Of a stretch of DNA of 64,000 bases, positions 32,901 to 42,318 are shown piece by piece (the first letter of the stretch is position 1; each line of letters starts with the position of its first letter). The notes under the pieces are model-generated. The model was not told the DNA's origin and did no database searches. It worked only from the letters and a program-made list of their open reading frames with translations. Made by a program: the position numbers and the translations under genes. The stretch is from Bedellia somnulentella (Eukaryota > Arthropoda > Insecta > Lepidoptera > Bedelliidae): assembly GCA_963576735.1 (NCBI GenBank), contig OY755174.1:10354001-10418000 (forward strand). The letters run 5' to 3'.

Positions 32901-35900
32901 TAAGCGGCTAGCTGCTTTGTCAGCTGGCTGATTTATCCATTTGGCTGCGACATATACATACATATACTCACGGCTATAAATCCCTTANNNNNNNNNNNNN
33001 NNNNNNNNNNNNNNNNNNNNNNNNNNNNNNNNNNNNNNNNNNNNNNNNNNNNNNNNNNNNNNNNNNNNNNNNNNNNNNNNNNNNNNNNNNNNNNNNNNNN
33101 NNNNNNNNNNNNNNNNNNNNNNNNNNNNNNNNNNNNNNNNNNNNNNNNNNNNNNNNNNNNNNNNNNNNNNNNNNNNNNNNNNNNNNNGCCAATTGACACG
33201 GTTGCTCAGTTGGCAGAGCGTCGGGGCGTATACCCGAGGTCGCGGGTTCGATTCCCGCCTGTGTCGAGGTTTTTCTTTCCTTTATTTATTCTTTATTTAT
33301 TATTAATAATCCCCACATGAGGTTTTCATGAACAAAAAGATTTAAAGTATATATATGCTTATGTATAAGTCCGGTGGTGCAAAAAAACTGCTTCTTTGAT
33401 TTTTATTTTTTTTTAGTTTAACTTGATTTAGAGTATTGATGATACTTTGTGTGCTAATAATCTTATATCTTCTACGAGCGCTCCGCCCGCTCGGCCCGCT
33501 GGCGCCGCGTGGCGTCCCGTCACGTGCGTCCGGTGTCACACGTACTGGCGGCCGGTGGCGGCGCGCGGGCCCGGCTGGCGGTGCGGCCGCGCGCTCAACA
33601 GTTATTAAGAATACTTGCTTACTACGAGGATGGGAACGGCACGCATCGACTGCTTAGGCATTGCTACGGTTTCAAGATTTCGGTGAGTGATTGGTTATTA
33701 AGTTGTTTTGAGGGTACGCTTGCATACTACAAGGATGGGAACGGCACATATGGCTTGCTGCGACATTGCTACGCTTTCAATGTTTCTATTAGTGATTTAT
33801 GAGGAGTTGGTTTTGATTATACGAGTAGCTATATTATTTTGTTGATAGCAGCCGTGATAGCCCAGTGGGTAGAACATTCGGTTATCGTGCAAACGACTAG
33901 TGTTCAAATCCTGGGTCGGGCCTACACCAATTTGTCTTTTCTAAAGACATTTTTTTTTTTATTTTTTTTTTTTTTTTATTATAATTATGGAAAACTTACA
34001 GCTAGTTATAAATTAATTAGCAACTTAAAAGTATATCTAAAAGCCAATTATCAGTTTTCACTGTTACAAAACTTAATAATAATGAAAAGCACAAGGTTGT
34101 ACACTCATAATTATGCTAACAATTGTTTATTTTTTATACATATAATTAATCATACATAACATATAATAGGATGTACCTAATATAAAAAAAATAAAACAAT
34201 ATAAAGGTATAACTATATAGAAAACATGATAAGCATACTCTATAGTTAACTGCTACTACCGCTGCGCTAAAGAAGATACAAAATTGCGTATAAAAGTTGA
34301 TTTAACTATTTCAAAACTACTGCCAAATATATCGACCTCGTTTGAGTTGCAAAGACTGTTAATTGTATTACTTGTGCGTATGGAAAAGAAGTTTTCCCGG
34401 AAGTTGGTGCTGCATGCAGGTACGTGGAGGGTTTTAAATTTCCTAGATGGTCTGGTCGGAACATTGATGTTTACTATCTGTAACAGCTCCGGACAATCTA
34501 TGTAACCTCTTATTATTTTTAAAAAGAAAATAACATCAGCCACTGTCCTACGGAGTTTAAGGGGAAGGAGATGGAGACGTTCACATATGTGTGGTTAATT
34601 TATCATGGTTGTTAACGGTGCGTGAGGGAAAACATCGTGAGGAAACCCACATGGCTGTACTTAGTCATGTGACAGTGTATTCGTACAAAACGGCGATAGG
34701 CCTTCCCCCTATCACGTGAGTACACTGTCAATGCAAAACGTGGGTACTCTGAACACCAGGTAACAAAGTCACGTGATGTTCAGAAGTATTAGTACCTCTG
34801 CCAACCCCTTCGGGGATATTCGGCGTGAACTTTTATGTTATGTTATGGTTTTGATTATGTTTTAATCCGCTGAGTGGGAACAGCAAAGATATAGGTCAGT
34901 ACATCCTTCTGTGTACCAACTTATAATTTGTTTTTATACTTAGAAAAACATTCCCATACCACGATGTAGGATTTTTATGACGCTGCTTGTGTGCGAGTGA
35001 GCCCGCCGTGTGGAGGTAGCCATAAATTGCTTAAAGATTTTATGGGTTTAGCTTGAAATTTACGTAGCATAAATGATGCCTGCACTTGAAGACTTGAATT
35101 TTTCGCACAGTTTAATACATCTGCAAGTTTTAAGAGTGAAAGAAATCTATCTGTTTAATTTAACTTAAATCGCAACAACCGTCGTGTTACAGAGATAGGT
35201 TATACATCTAGGGACCACCTGCATATGATTCTAGAATATTGTTTCGGGAGGTTGCTCTTCCAACCTACGAAAACTTTGCATAATAGGACGATTTTATTCA
35301 CATTTGATTCAGTAGCTGCAGGTAGCATTTTAGCTGCAGGTTCATTTTTTTAACCTACACAAAATCTAACATAACAGACATAACTAGACATAATCAAATT
35401 AATTTAGGTTTACTGCCTGGTTCTTGTTAATAATATTAAATTATTAAACTAAAAGAATCACTACTTAAATTTCTCTCCATCTTGTGAATCTACCTATCAT
35501 CACCATTTATTCACTGACCATATAAAAAGGTTGTCTGCTAGAGATCGCTTTAAGTGATAAGACAATTTTACTTCTATACAAAAATATTTAAATATATTTA
35601 TATAAACGACGTGACTGAGCTATAGTGGGTAGAACACCGCTTATCTTGCAGACGACTAGTGTTCTAATCCCGGATCGGTACTACACCAATTTGTCATTTC
35701 TAAAGACGGATGTTTTGTTAATTTATCATTTTTGTTAACGGTGAAGGAAAACATCGTACAAAACGGCGATAGGCCGGCCCCCTATCACGTCAGTACACTG
35801 TCCAAGCAAAACGTGGATACTCTGAACACCAGGTGTCAATGACACTGCGTGAACGTTCGAGTCTTGAGGTGCTAAGACAAAAATATTTATTTGTAAAATG

Positions 35901-37598
35901 TTTCAATATTGATAAAGGAATTTGTAATAAAGGGTTTCTATTCTAGTCTATTCAACATAATTAATCAGAAGATTTTTTTAAATAGACATTTATCATTACA
36001 GGATGTTGTTGAAATATCATCATCTCCGCATCGGTGTATTGCAACGGATCCTTCTTCGGCACATGAAAAAATGAGTCTTGTGGTTGAAGCCAAAAATATA
36101 TCAAAAGAAAAGCATTACGAAGTAGTAGTCTTGGAATCGACCCTACTCAGCAGACAATGGAAACTCACAAACTGTGTTTCAGCAGCTAGAGACAAGAATG
36201 AAACGTTAGGATATCGCGAAAAAGCTCATCTTGTCCTTCAAGGAGTGAGACTCAGCGATAAAATAATACAGAACAATATTAATCGTTCGTCCATAAAAAT
36301 TGCTAAAATTGATGAAGATAGCAAACCAGACATAGATGCAATACCTTACAGACTATTCTTAATAGAATACAATACATCGTTTATAGAAAATGAAGAATAC
36401 TTTATTTCGAATAGCAATAAAGTGAATAGTGCAATACAATCAATGCTACTTATTCGATGGAAGGTTCTCGATAAGCTAAGTAAGAAAACTTCAATTGGGC
36501 AACACTGCGTTTGGTTGGACAGTTTTTCAAAAACATTGCCAAATCCAAGAGATAGTATTGTGCAAGTATCTACGTTAGGAGAAAGTCAAAGAAAGATAGC
36601 AAACAAACCAATAGCAAAATCAGAAAGTGATAATGTAGTTCTATTTAACATGCAACATTCCACTGAGATAAACCACGACTTCAAGAGAAATAAATTATGT
36701 ATGATTCCAATCACTATGAATGTCGTCAACTGTTACCAGATTCCTGTAAAGGCTTTCATTGATATATCTACAAAAAGGTAACTATTCTTTGTCTAGTTTA
36801 AACTTTCTCGTCTAACCTCTGCTCTACAAATTGTGTAGAGATTTAATAATAATTACTACATTATCGGGGACCAATTAGAAAATTTCGTTATTGAATATAT
36901 AGTTTAAAGAAACTAGGTAATATTTAACTTTTGCTTGTAAATCTTGTTGCAAAAGTGACATAATGGGATATTTTGCCACTTGATTTGAAGTCCACAATTG
37001 ATACACTATGTATAAATGTGAACACAGGAATAGGCATTACTGTCACATAAATAATATACTCAGACGTGTGAATTTATTTATGATCTTGTCAATAAAAAAG
37101 TTGAGTACTTGGAATACGAGGCGGCCGATGTCACACAAAGTTCAGAAGAATTAAACTTTCTGCCATTGTAAACGATGTGTTGTTCCTTTATATTTAAAAC
37201 CCCAAATAAATTGAAATTAAACTGAGTAGTTACACACATTATCTACGGCACGTCTTGAGAAAACACAACACGAAAATGGTACACGTACCTCATTAGTTTA
37301 GAATAAACAGACTAATATAACAAATCTGTACTATTTAATTTTCAGCGAAAACTGTAGTGATTTAGGATGGGCCGGTGCTTTGAACATCGGCAACGGGATA
37401 GAAGGTCAAAATCGTGGTGTATCAGTGTATTTAGACGCATTGCAATCACGGAAAGTGCAAATACGAGCTTTATGCGCCGCTCCAGGGACCTACGTCGTTG
37501 GGGACGCTTTCACGATTACCAGCTGTAGAGCGGATACGGAAGATTTTGTCACGCATTCATGTAATAATTCTTCACTTTTAGTTGTACGAAATATATAA
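26903..37598 (+). CDS. TRAPPC8: TRAPPC8 (Trs85 homologue), middle exons not found
   Basis: Specific subunit of the TRAPPIII vesicle-tethering/Rab1-GEF complex (secretory traffic and autophagy). Exons: 26903-27059, 27463-27624, 27881-28169, 28494-28638, 29036-29111, 29605-29699, 30108-30296, 30347-30474, 30554-30802, 31341-31623, then 36002-36777 and 37346-37598 (TAA). All are GT-AG with consistent phases. The first ten give 591 codons: SFAPVIASLCS, STPWFEAWRDTYLEV, VLVHDVS, RGLLPYIERQI, FDTYHTAKREFYADGAWLCY, RMTSEDSDLRSAMLLEQAA, CRKYAFHMVLAGHRFSKAGQ. The last two give 342 codons ending LLVVRNI. Vertebrate TRAPPC8 is about 1435 aa, so roughly 400-500 residues between YHHAYE and DVVEISS are missing. 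That interval (31624-36001) holds a 200-N gap, TEs and no matching exon, so this is most likely an assembly hole. Exon 8 has a second in-frame acceptor at 30374. Confidence 0.9.
30850..31094 (+). repeat. SINE-like family A, full length, clean copy
   Basis: Starts GCTGTGTAGTGTCGGCTTAG, has GTAAGAGGCGACTAACGG, TTTGGGCGATGCGGTTGG, CCAAAAGTGGCTGAGG and GGGATTTATAGCCGTGAG, and ends in a (TATG)n tail. It sits in a TRAPPC8 intron. Confidence 0.85.
31667..31790. repeat. Two consecutive hairpins just downstream of TRAPPC8 exon 10
   Basis: Hairpin 1 (31667-31709): CACGCTTTCCCTTACA pairs with TGTAAGGGAAAGCGTG. Hairpin 2 (about 31729-31787): GGAATTAGGAATACCTAAGCC pairs with GGCTTAGGTATTCCTAATTCC. The right arm of hairpin 2 runs into a truncated family A SINE (31742-31826), suggesting template switching at an SINE end. 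Confidence 0.8.
31742..31826 (+). repeat. SINE-like family A, 5' truncated
   Basis: Only the 3' portion: CCTTAGCTCTGGTTACC, GGGATTTATAGCCGTGAG and TATATGTCTG. Confidence 0.7.
31919..32952. mobile_element. 1.03-kb TIR DNA transposon, non-autonomous
   Basis: Outer ends TGTCGCAGCCA and its complement, with about 85 bp of imperfect inverted repeat (AATCAGCCAGCT, GCTAGCCGCTTAATTAAACG, CCGGCTCCTAGT). Flanked by TATA on both sides (31915-31918, 32953-32956), a likely 4-bp target duplication. The interior is AT-rich with no long ORF. It lies within the interval where TRAPPC8 exons are missing. Confidence 0.75.
32953..32987 (-). repeat. SINE-like family A, end at assembly gap
   Basis: ACATACATATACTCACGGCT and ATAAATCCC before the N run; the rest is in the gap. 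Confidence 0.7.
32988..33187. other. Assembly gap, 200 N
   Basis: Exactly 200 N. Left flank is a SINE family A end; right flank is a tRNA-headed SINE whose relatives elsewhere sit in hairpins, so a hard-to-assemble palindrome may be the cause. The missing TRAPPC8 exons may also belong here. Confidence 0.99.
33188..33345 (+). repeat. tRNA-headed SINE family C, best-preserved copy
   Basis: The tRNA-like part (33195-33265) folds as a full cloverleaf: acceptor GACACGG/CTGTGTC with one G-T, D-arm GCTCAGTTGGCAGAGC, anticodon stem TCGGG/CCCGA with loop GCGTATA (GTA at the anticodon position, but C instead of T before it), and T-arm GCGGGTTCGATTCCCGC. The tail GAGGTTTTTCTTTCC, TTTATTTATT and CCCCACATGAGGTTTTCATG matches 21.6 and 21.8 kb. 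The fused tail and atypical position 33 argue against a working tRNA gene. Confidence 0.75.
33476..33805 (+). other. GC-rich coding-like island with a two-unit direct repeat
   Basis: 33476-33600 is strongly GC-rich amid AT-rich DNA. One frame stays open from SYIFYERSARSARWRR through AYYEDGNGTHRLLRHCYGF and meets a canonical donor (TCG|GTGAGT at about 33683). A second copy at about 33715-33800 encodes AYYKDGNGTYGLLRHCYAF, then a stop. I do not recognise the peptide; it does not resemble the missing part of TRAPPC8. It could be a transposon-carried exon fragment, a decayed TE protein or satellite sequence. Confidence 0.4.
33848..33950 (+). repeat. SINE family B, 5' part split by a LINE
   Basis: Head GTGATAGCCCAGTGGGTAG (A box) and GTTCAAATCC (B box), then ACACCAATTTGTCTTTTCTA and AAGACAT, where the LINE begins. 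It resumes at 34585. Confidence 0.85.
33951..34584 (-). mobile_element. 5'-truncated CR1/Jockey-like LINE 3' end
   Basis: Minus-strand ORF 34543-34256 carries the C-terminal LINE block (VNINVPTR; FFSIRTSNTINSLCN), paralogous to the 3' part of the 7079-8702 LINE. The poly(A) tail appears as the long T tract at about 33951-33978. Inserted into a family B SINE, with ACAT on both sides. Confidence 0.75.
34585..34855 (+). repeat. SINE family B, 3' part split by a LINE
   Basis: ATATGTGTGGTTAATTTATC, GAGGAAACCCACATGG, AAACGGCGATAGG, AGTACCTCTGCCAACCCC, GGCGTGAAC and a TTATGTTATG tail, completing the copy that begins at 33848. Confidence 0.85.
34856..35600. other. TRAPPC8 interval without recognised features
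   Basis: Searched by eye for missing TRAPPC8 exons in all frames; none found. No repeat family recognised. Confidence 0.4.
35612..35862 (+). repeat. SINE family B, internally deleted copy
   Basis: GACTGAGCTATAGTGGGTAG head, GTGTTCTAATCCCGG, ACACCAATTTGTC and AAAACGGCGATAGGC. It lacks the stretch between ACATCG and TACAAAACGG, and ends GCGTGAACG. Confidence 0.75.
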
Positions 37599-38035
37599 TT
37601 AATAGCTCCTTTATCATACTGTTAATACATGGTTATTAATATATGGTTTTCTTTATTATTCGGAGTCGCAAGAAATGAGTAATGTTTTTGCACCGAACAT
37701 TACCTCGCTACCCGATAATACAACAGTCAGTAGAGAGATTTTTATTATAAAAGCAAATTGCGAACATTTCATGATCTAAGAGATTAAGTCTCTGTTTATT
37801 ATATCTAAAAATAAAATCCATATATTTACATGTAATAAAATAACATTGTAGCCTTGTTACAAAAAATGAACTTAAAGTGTGTATAGATTTTATTAAATTA
37901 TGCATTCAAAGTATATAAAATCAATGAAGAAATCCACACCACTATGTATTTGACTTCAAGCTCAAATATACTTTTATTTGCTGTCAAAGTCTTTGGTCAA
38001 GTCAAAATGAGAATAGATTTAATAGTTAAATTGTA
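37599..38035. other. TRAPPC8 3' UTR and intergenic DNA
   Basis: AT-rich. AATAAA at 37809-37814 is a candidate polyadenylation signal about 210 nt after the stop. Confidence 0.4.
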
Positions 38036-38163
38036 ACATAAACATAAACGTTCACGCCGTTTATCCCCGAAGGAGTTGGCAGAGGTACCAATACTCCTGA
38101 ACTCACATGGCAAGCGCCATCTAGTTTCCAGAGAAGGTACCCACGTTTTGCTTAGACAGTTAA
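38036..38163 (-). repeat. SINE family B, 5' truncated, with target duplication
   Basis: Plus strand reads ACATAAACGTTCACGCCG, CATGGCAAGCGCCATCTAG and ACCCACGTTTTGCTTAGAC. AGTTAAATTGT flanks both ends (about 38024-38034 and 38159-38169), an 11-bp duplication supporting target-primed insertion of a truncated copy. Confidence 0.8.
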
Positions 38164-38748
38164 ATTGTCTTTAATATTATTTGTCTAAAGTAAGTAAGTT
38201 ATATTATAGTTTGACTGAAATTATGGATGAACTAACTGGAATTCACTAAACTCACTGAACGACATCTAGTTAGTATTGTTATAGATAGCCTATAGGTTTT
38301 TATTATCGTCATTTTCTGCTATTACTAAGTATAAAATATTAATTTCCATTATAGTGGAGTATTAAACATGATGTATTATTGATTATTTATACTATTTTTT
38401 TCTTGTACTCCCAGTTTATTTATATAAGGCAGGCATAAGTGCTGATGAGGATAAAATCTAAATCAATTGCCGTTCCTAAATATTGAGCTAAGATTGCGTT
38501 CATCACCGACTTGGACTTGGAATTTTAGGTAGCTACAATTATACCCACAACCTAAATTGAGGTCTGGATCCGCCCCTGAAATAACCTCTATGACTCGAAG
38601 CGTAATTTATAATTACAATAGAGCTTGGCTTCGTATAATTTTAAAATGGATCCATGAAGTATATATTACGATATAATGGGAGCAAAAAGCAATATTTTTT
38701 TTTATATAAGTAGGTACAAAATTGTATTATTTATATTTTTAAAATAAT

Positions 38749-40088
38749 CCGGTCAATTTATACATTCAAGGTTACATAAATTCATAAGAAGCTGAAAATT
38801 GGCACAATTGTTCAAAACATGATTATAAATGAAACCTCAAAAGTCCCCATCGTTCCGAGGTGTGCTAAAAATTTTACACGAGGTCAAAGGTAAAAAAAAA
38901 TAGTTTTTTGCAATTTTAAGCGAAACGGTGAGTTTTTCGCAAAATCTTTCCAGTACAAAATTGTAGATCAGAAGATTTTCTACAAAAAAATATCAATATT
39001 TTTTTTCCTAATAGCCACCATTTTGAAGATATAACGCGTTGAAAAGTTCGATCATTGGTAATCTTCATACTTTGCACACGTTTCCACGCCACCTATGAGG
39101 TAGTGTACTTAGCGCGTTTTATTTTAACGTGGTATCTCCTGTAGGCCTATTTCATGGGTCTGCAGTGATTTTATTTGTTTTAAAACTATTGTAAAATATT
39201 ATTGTAGATATCGGTTGGTTAAAATAATGGCGGTGTAATTGAAAATGAAATGATTAATATTCCTCGTCTGATTCGTAATTTTCCAGGATTACTGTTTCTT
39301 GTCCTTCGTCTTCTTCTTGTTCTTCTTCCTGTTCTTCTTCTTCTTCTTTTTCTTCTATTTCACAGATCAACTGTCCCACTAGCGATTCCTCATTGGTATC
39401 ATATGAGTCTTCTAGATTAGCTGACTCAACATTAGAGCACGATCGGCCTTGGCAGTTTGTGCATGCCAGGGAATAAAACAGTCCAACTTTTCTGCATCCA
39501 CATTTAGCATTACAACCTTTTTTACAGTTGCAAAATATTGAGTTGAGAAGTTTCTCAGGTGCTGGTGGAAGTAAAGTTAGAACTGGCTCTAATGTATTGT
39601 CGACCAACTTCCAACCCCAGTCTTTAGGGTCCAGCTGATTACCAAGACACACTTGAACTTGGTAATATACCCGAAATAAATGTTGGTGAGCAGCTACTGA
39701 GGTTTAAGTTATAACACCTTATAAGTGATGTTCATACGTGGCGTACATTTGCAAAGTATGAAGATTACCAATGATCGAACTTTTCAACGCGTTATATCTT
39801 CAAAATGGTGGCTTTTAGAAAAAAAAATATTGATATCTTTTTTGTAGAGAATCTTCTGATCTACAATTTTGTACTGGAAAGATTTTGCAAAAAACTCACC
39901 GTTTCGCTTAAAATCGCAAAAAACTAATTTTTTTGACCTTTGACCCCGTGTAAAATTTTTAGCACACCTCGGAACAATGGGGACTTTTGAGGTTTCATTT
40001 ATAATCATGTTTTGAACAATTGTGCCAATTTTCAGCTTCTTATGAATTTATGTAACCTTCCTCCTTATTTTAGGCCTAAATTGACCGG
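38749..40088. mobile_element. TIR transposon carrying a CXC-like protein fragment
   Basis: Inverted ends CCGGTCAATTTA...TAAATTGACCGG, with long inverted arms (about 38749-39080 and 39735-40088) of high identity: AGAAGCTGAAAATTGGCACA, AAGTCCCCATCGTTCC, TTGAAGATATAACGCGTTG. The middle holds one ORF (39254-39652, minus). No transposase domain, so probably a deletion derivative. No clear target duplication. Confidence 0.8.
39254..39652 (-). CDS. C-terminal fragment of a transposon protein with a cysteine-rich CXC-like motif
   Basis: 132 codons from the first ATG. The frame stays open a little further upstream (about 39688) and reads QHLFRVYYQVQV before the ATG, so the ORF is a truncated piece of a longer protein. 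Residues about 41-71 contain CNCKKGCNAKCGCRKVG and CTNCQGRSC, a spacing like tesmin/TSO1 CXC domains, which bind DNA. The preceding DWGWKLVDNTLEPVLTLLPP block and a very acidic Glu-rich C-terminus follow the layout of similar insect TE-associated proteins. It is enclosed by the inverted arms of the 38749-40088 element. Function in transposition is not established. Confidence 0.6.
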   Translation of the reverse strand: MCLGNQLDPKDWGWKLVDNTLEPVLTLLPPAPEKLLNSIFCNCKKGCNAKCGCRKVGLFYSLACTNCQGRSCSNVESANLEDSYDTNEESLVGQLICEIEEKEEEEEQEEEQEEDEGQETVILENYESDEEY

Positions 40089-40247
40089 ACTAAAAGTTTC
40101 TGACATCACATCGCGTTTAAAACACATGGATTATTTACATTTGTTCTTTGCTCTGAACTTTTTGTGCAACATTTAAATGTCTTAAATACGTTTAAAACTG
40201 TAAGTAAAGCAAGTTTTACATTTTGTGTAGCAGCATGGTTATGTTAA

Positions 40248-40733
40248 TGTTACGTACCGGGTTCTTAATTTGATAAATACCAGTCACACTTTCGTGCAAT
40301 AAGGTGTAATTATATTTATTGACCAATAACGCACTTTACACAACACAACAAACACTATTGATAATTAACTATCGATACTCGCACTAATTAACAACACTAA
40401 TTTACTCCGTTATAGTAACACTGTCCACACCGTTAAGCTTATTTCCGTAATCCGTATATCACTGCACTGTCGTATTTAATTTCTTCGCTCTAGTATTTCG
40501 CTTGTTCTCGCTTTAGTTCTTCGCACTCGAATAACTCCGTAGCACGCGTCGCTCTTTATATATGCCAAATCTCAAATACGCGAATATTACAGAAAGTTCT
40601 AGTACCACATTCTCGAAAAGTCGATATTCGAGAAACATCTAGTAATTCCTTTACTTATTAGAATACTAGTAACGCCATCTGTTATCTAGTAGTGGCAAAT
40701 CCTATCTCCTACTTGCGAACAGATGTCGTAACA
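40248..40733 (-). repeat. 3' LTR of the gypsy element
   Basis: 486 bp, TG...CA ends. By eye identical with 43508-43993. Preceded on the minus strand by the polypurine tract. Confidence 0.9.
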
Positions 40734-40749
40734 TTACCCCCTCCTTACA

Positions 40750-42318
40750 TTAATACTCGTCCCGAGTATTATTGCTTCCATGGTACTTCGCAAGTCGATC
40801 GATGTGAACTATTTTCCAAGCCCCTCTAGGTTGGCGTTGAATTCTGTACGTTACATCGTTTATTCTAGTGACCACCTTGTACGGTCCTTCCCACCTATTT
40901 TGTAACTTAGGGGACTTCCCTTTCTGGCGAGTTGGATTGTGTAACCAGACGAGCATACCCTCTTCGAAACGCGGCGTGTTAGCTTTACGGTCATATCTGG
41001 TTTTCATCTTTTCACTAGCATGTAAACCATTTTCACGCACTAGGGAATGTACATCTTGCATTCTTTCCCTCAAATCGCTTACATATTCAGTTACACTCTG
41101 CGGCTCATCTGGTGACCCTCCTGTCAACAAATCTACAGGCAATCGTAGCTCTCTTCCGAAATTGACGAAAGCAGGTGTTTCCTTCGTGCTTTCGTGAACA
41201 GCTGACCGGTAAGACAGTAAAAATAATGGAATGTGTTTGTCCCAGTCCTTCTGATGTTTTTCAACCATCTTCGCCAACTGTCTCTCCAGTGTTTGGTTGA
41301 ACCTCTCCACCATTCCATCTGACTGAGGATGATATGGCGTCGTCCTGGTTTTATGCATTCCAAGCAGTTTGCACACCTCTTGAAATACTTGTGACTCAAA
41401 ATTTCTTCCCTGGTCAGAGTGTATCTCCAGGGGCACGCCAAATCGACAGATCACTTCCTCAACCAGTTTTGTAGCCACAGTTATTGCTTCTTGATTGGGT
41501 ATGGCAAACACTTCAGGCCACTTAGTGAAGTAATCCATCACCACCATGAAATATTTATTTCCGGACTCTGATTGTGGAAACGGTCCAGCCACATCAACGG
41601 CAATCCTCTCCCAGGGAGCTCCCACATTGTACAACCGTAATCCCCCTCTACTCCGGGTCTGCGGACCTTTCACCGCGGCACACGTTGTACATTTCCGGCA
41701 CCAGTCCTGTACGTCGTCCCTACAATGAAGCCAGTAAAACTTCGCACGAACCTTCTGCAACGTACGATTTACCCCAAGATGCCCGCCCGAAACACCGTCA
41801 TGTGTTTCCCGCAGTACATCTTTAACCTTGGCTCTGGGCACGACCAATTGTAGGTGCTCTTCTTTACCGTTGGGTTTCTCCCACCTCCGGTACAGTAGAC
41901 CATTGATCAGAACCAGGCTGTTCCATTGCGCCCAGTAAGCTTTCGTACTCACTCCTGTGGACGCTACTTCACTCCAAGCCGGTTGATCGTGTTTTTCCTT
42001 CTTCCATTTCATGATGGGTCTGAGGTTCTCATCTTCTTCTTGGGCCTTCTGCATAGCTTCTGTTTCCCATCCATCCAATGGACAAATTCGAGTCACTTTC
42101 ACGACCTCCTCCTTCGACTCTTGCTTCCGGCAATGTTTACAGTCTTGTGAGATGGTCATTGTCGGGGCTTTCTCCTCTCTAGCCAGCACCTGCCCCCCGG
42201 TCCTGGCTAATGCTCGTTTCCCTGGACGTTTGCGGCAGGAGCCTCTGCCTGCCTCTTTTCTTCCTTCCTCAGCGGGCAACTTAATCTCAAATGGCCCCTT
42301 TTCCCGCAGCCATAACAA
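40750..42318 (-). CDS. Gypsy Pol remnant: integrase with zinc and GPY domains
   Basis: 522-codon frame. The first 25 or so residues overlap the gag frame and are probably not meaningful. From about residue 55 (CKHCRKQESKE) it matches the end of RNase H, then integrase: an HHCC zinc domain (ETHDG, GHLG, WCRKCTTC), the DDE core (IAVDVAGPF; HSDQGRNF; HPQSDGMVERFNQTL), a GPY/F-like C-terminal module (NRWEGPYKVV) and a basic tail. Catalytic D, D and E are all present. It lies in a different frame from gag with a short overlap. Protease, RT and the RNase H catalytic part are deleted. Confidence 0.85.
   Translation of the reverse strand: MLWLREKGPFEIKLPAEEGRKEAGRGSCRKRPGKRALARTGGQVLAREEKAPTMTISQDCKHCRKQESKEEVVKVTRICPLDGWETEAMQKAQEEDENLRPIMKWKKEKHDQPAWSEVASTGVSTKAYWAQWNSLVLINGLLYRRWEKPNGKEEHLQLVVPRAKVKDVLRETHDGVSGGHLGVNRTLQKVRAKFYWLHCRDDVQDWCRKCTTCAAVKGPQTRSRGGLRLYNVGAPWERIAVDVAGPFPQSESGNKYFMVVMDYFTKWPEVFAIPNQEAITVATKLVEEVICRFGVPLEIHSDQGRNFESQVFQEVCKLLGMHKTRTTPYHPQSDGMVERFNQTLERQLAKMVEKHQKDWDKHIPLFLLSYRSAVHESTKETPAFVNFGRELRLPVDLLTGGSPDEPQSVTEYVSDLRERMQDVHSLVRENGLHASEKMKTRYDRKANTPRFEEGMLVWLHNPTRQKGKSPKLQNRWEGPYKVVTRINDVTYRIQRQPRGAWKIVHIDRLAKYHGSNNTRDEY

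Noticed and set aside
33195..33265. Functional tRNA-Tyr(GTA) gene
   Set aside because: The cloverleaf is good, but C rather than T precedes the anticodon, a SINE tail is fused directly to the 3' end, and there is no short terminator; related copies share the same tail.
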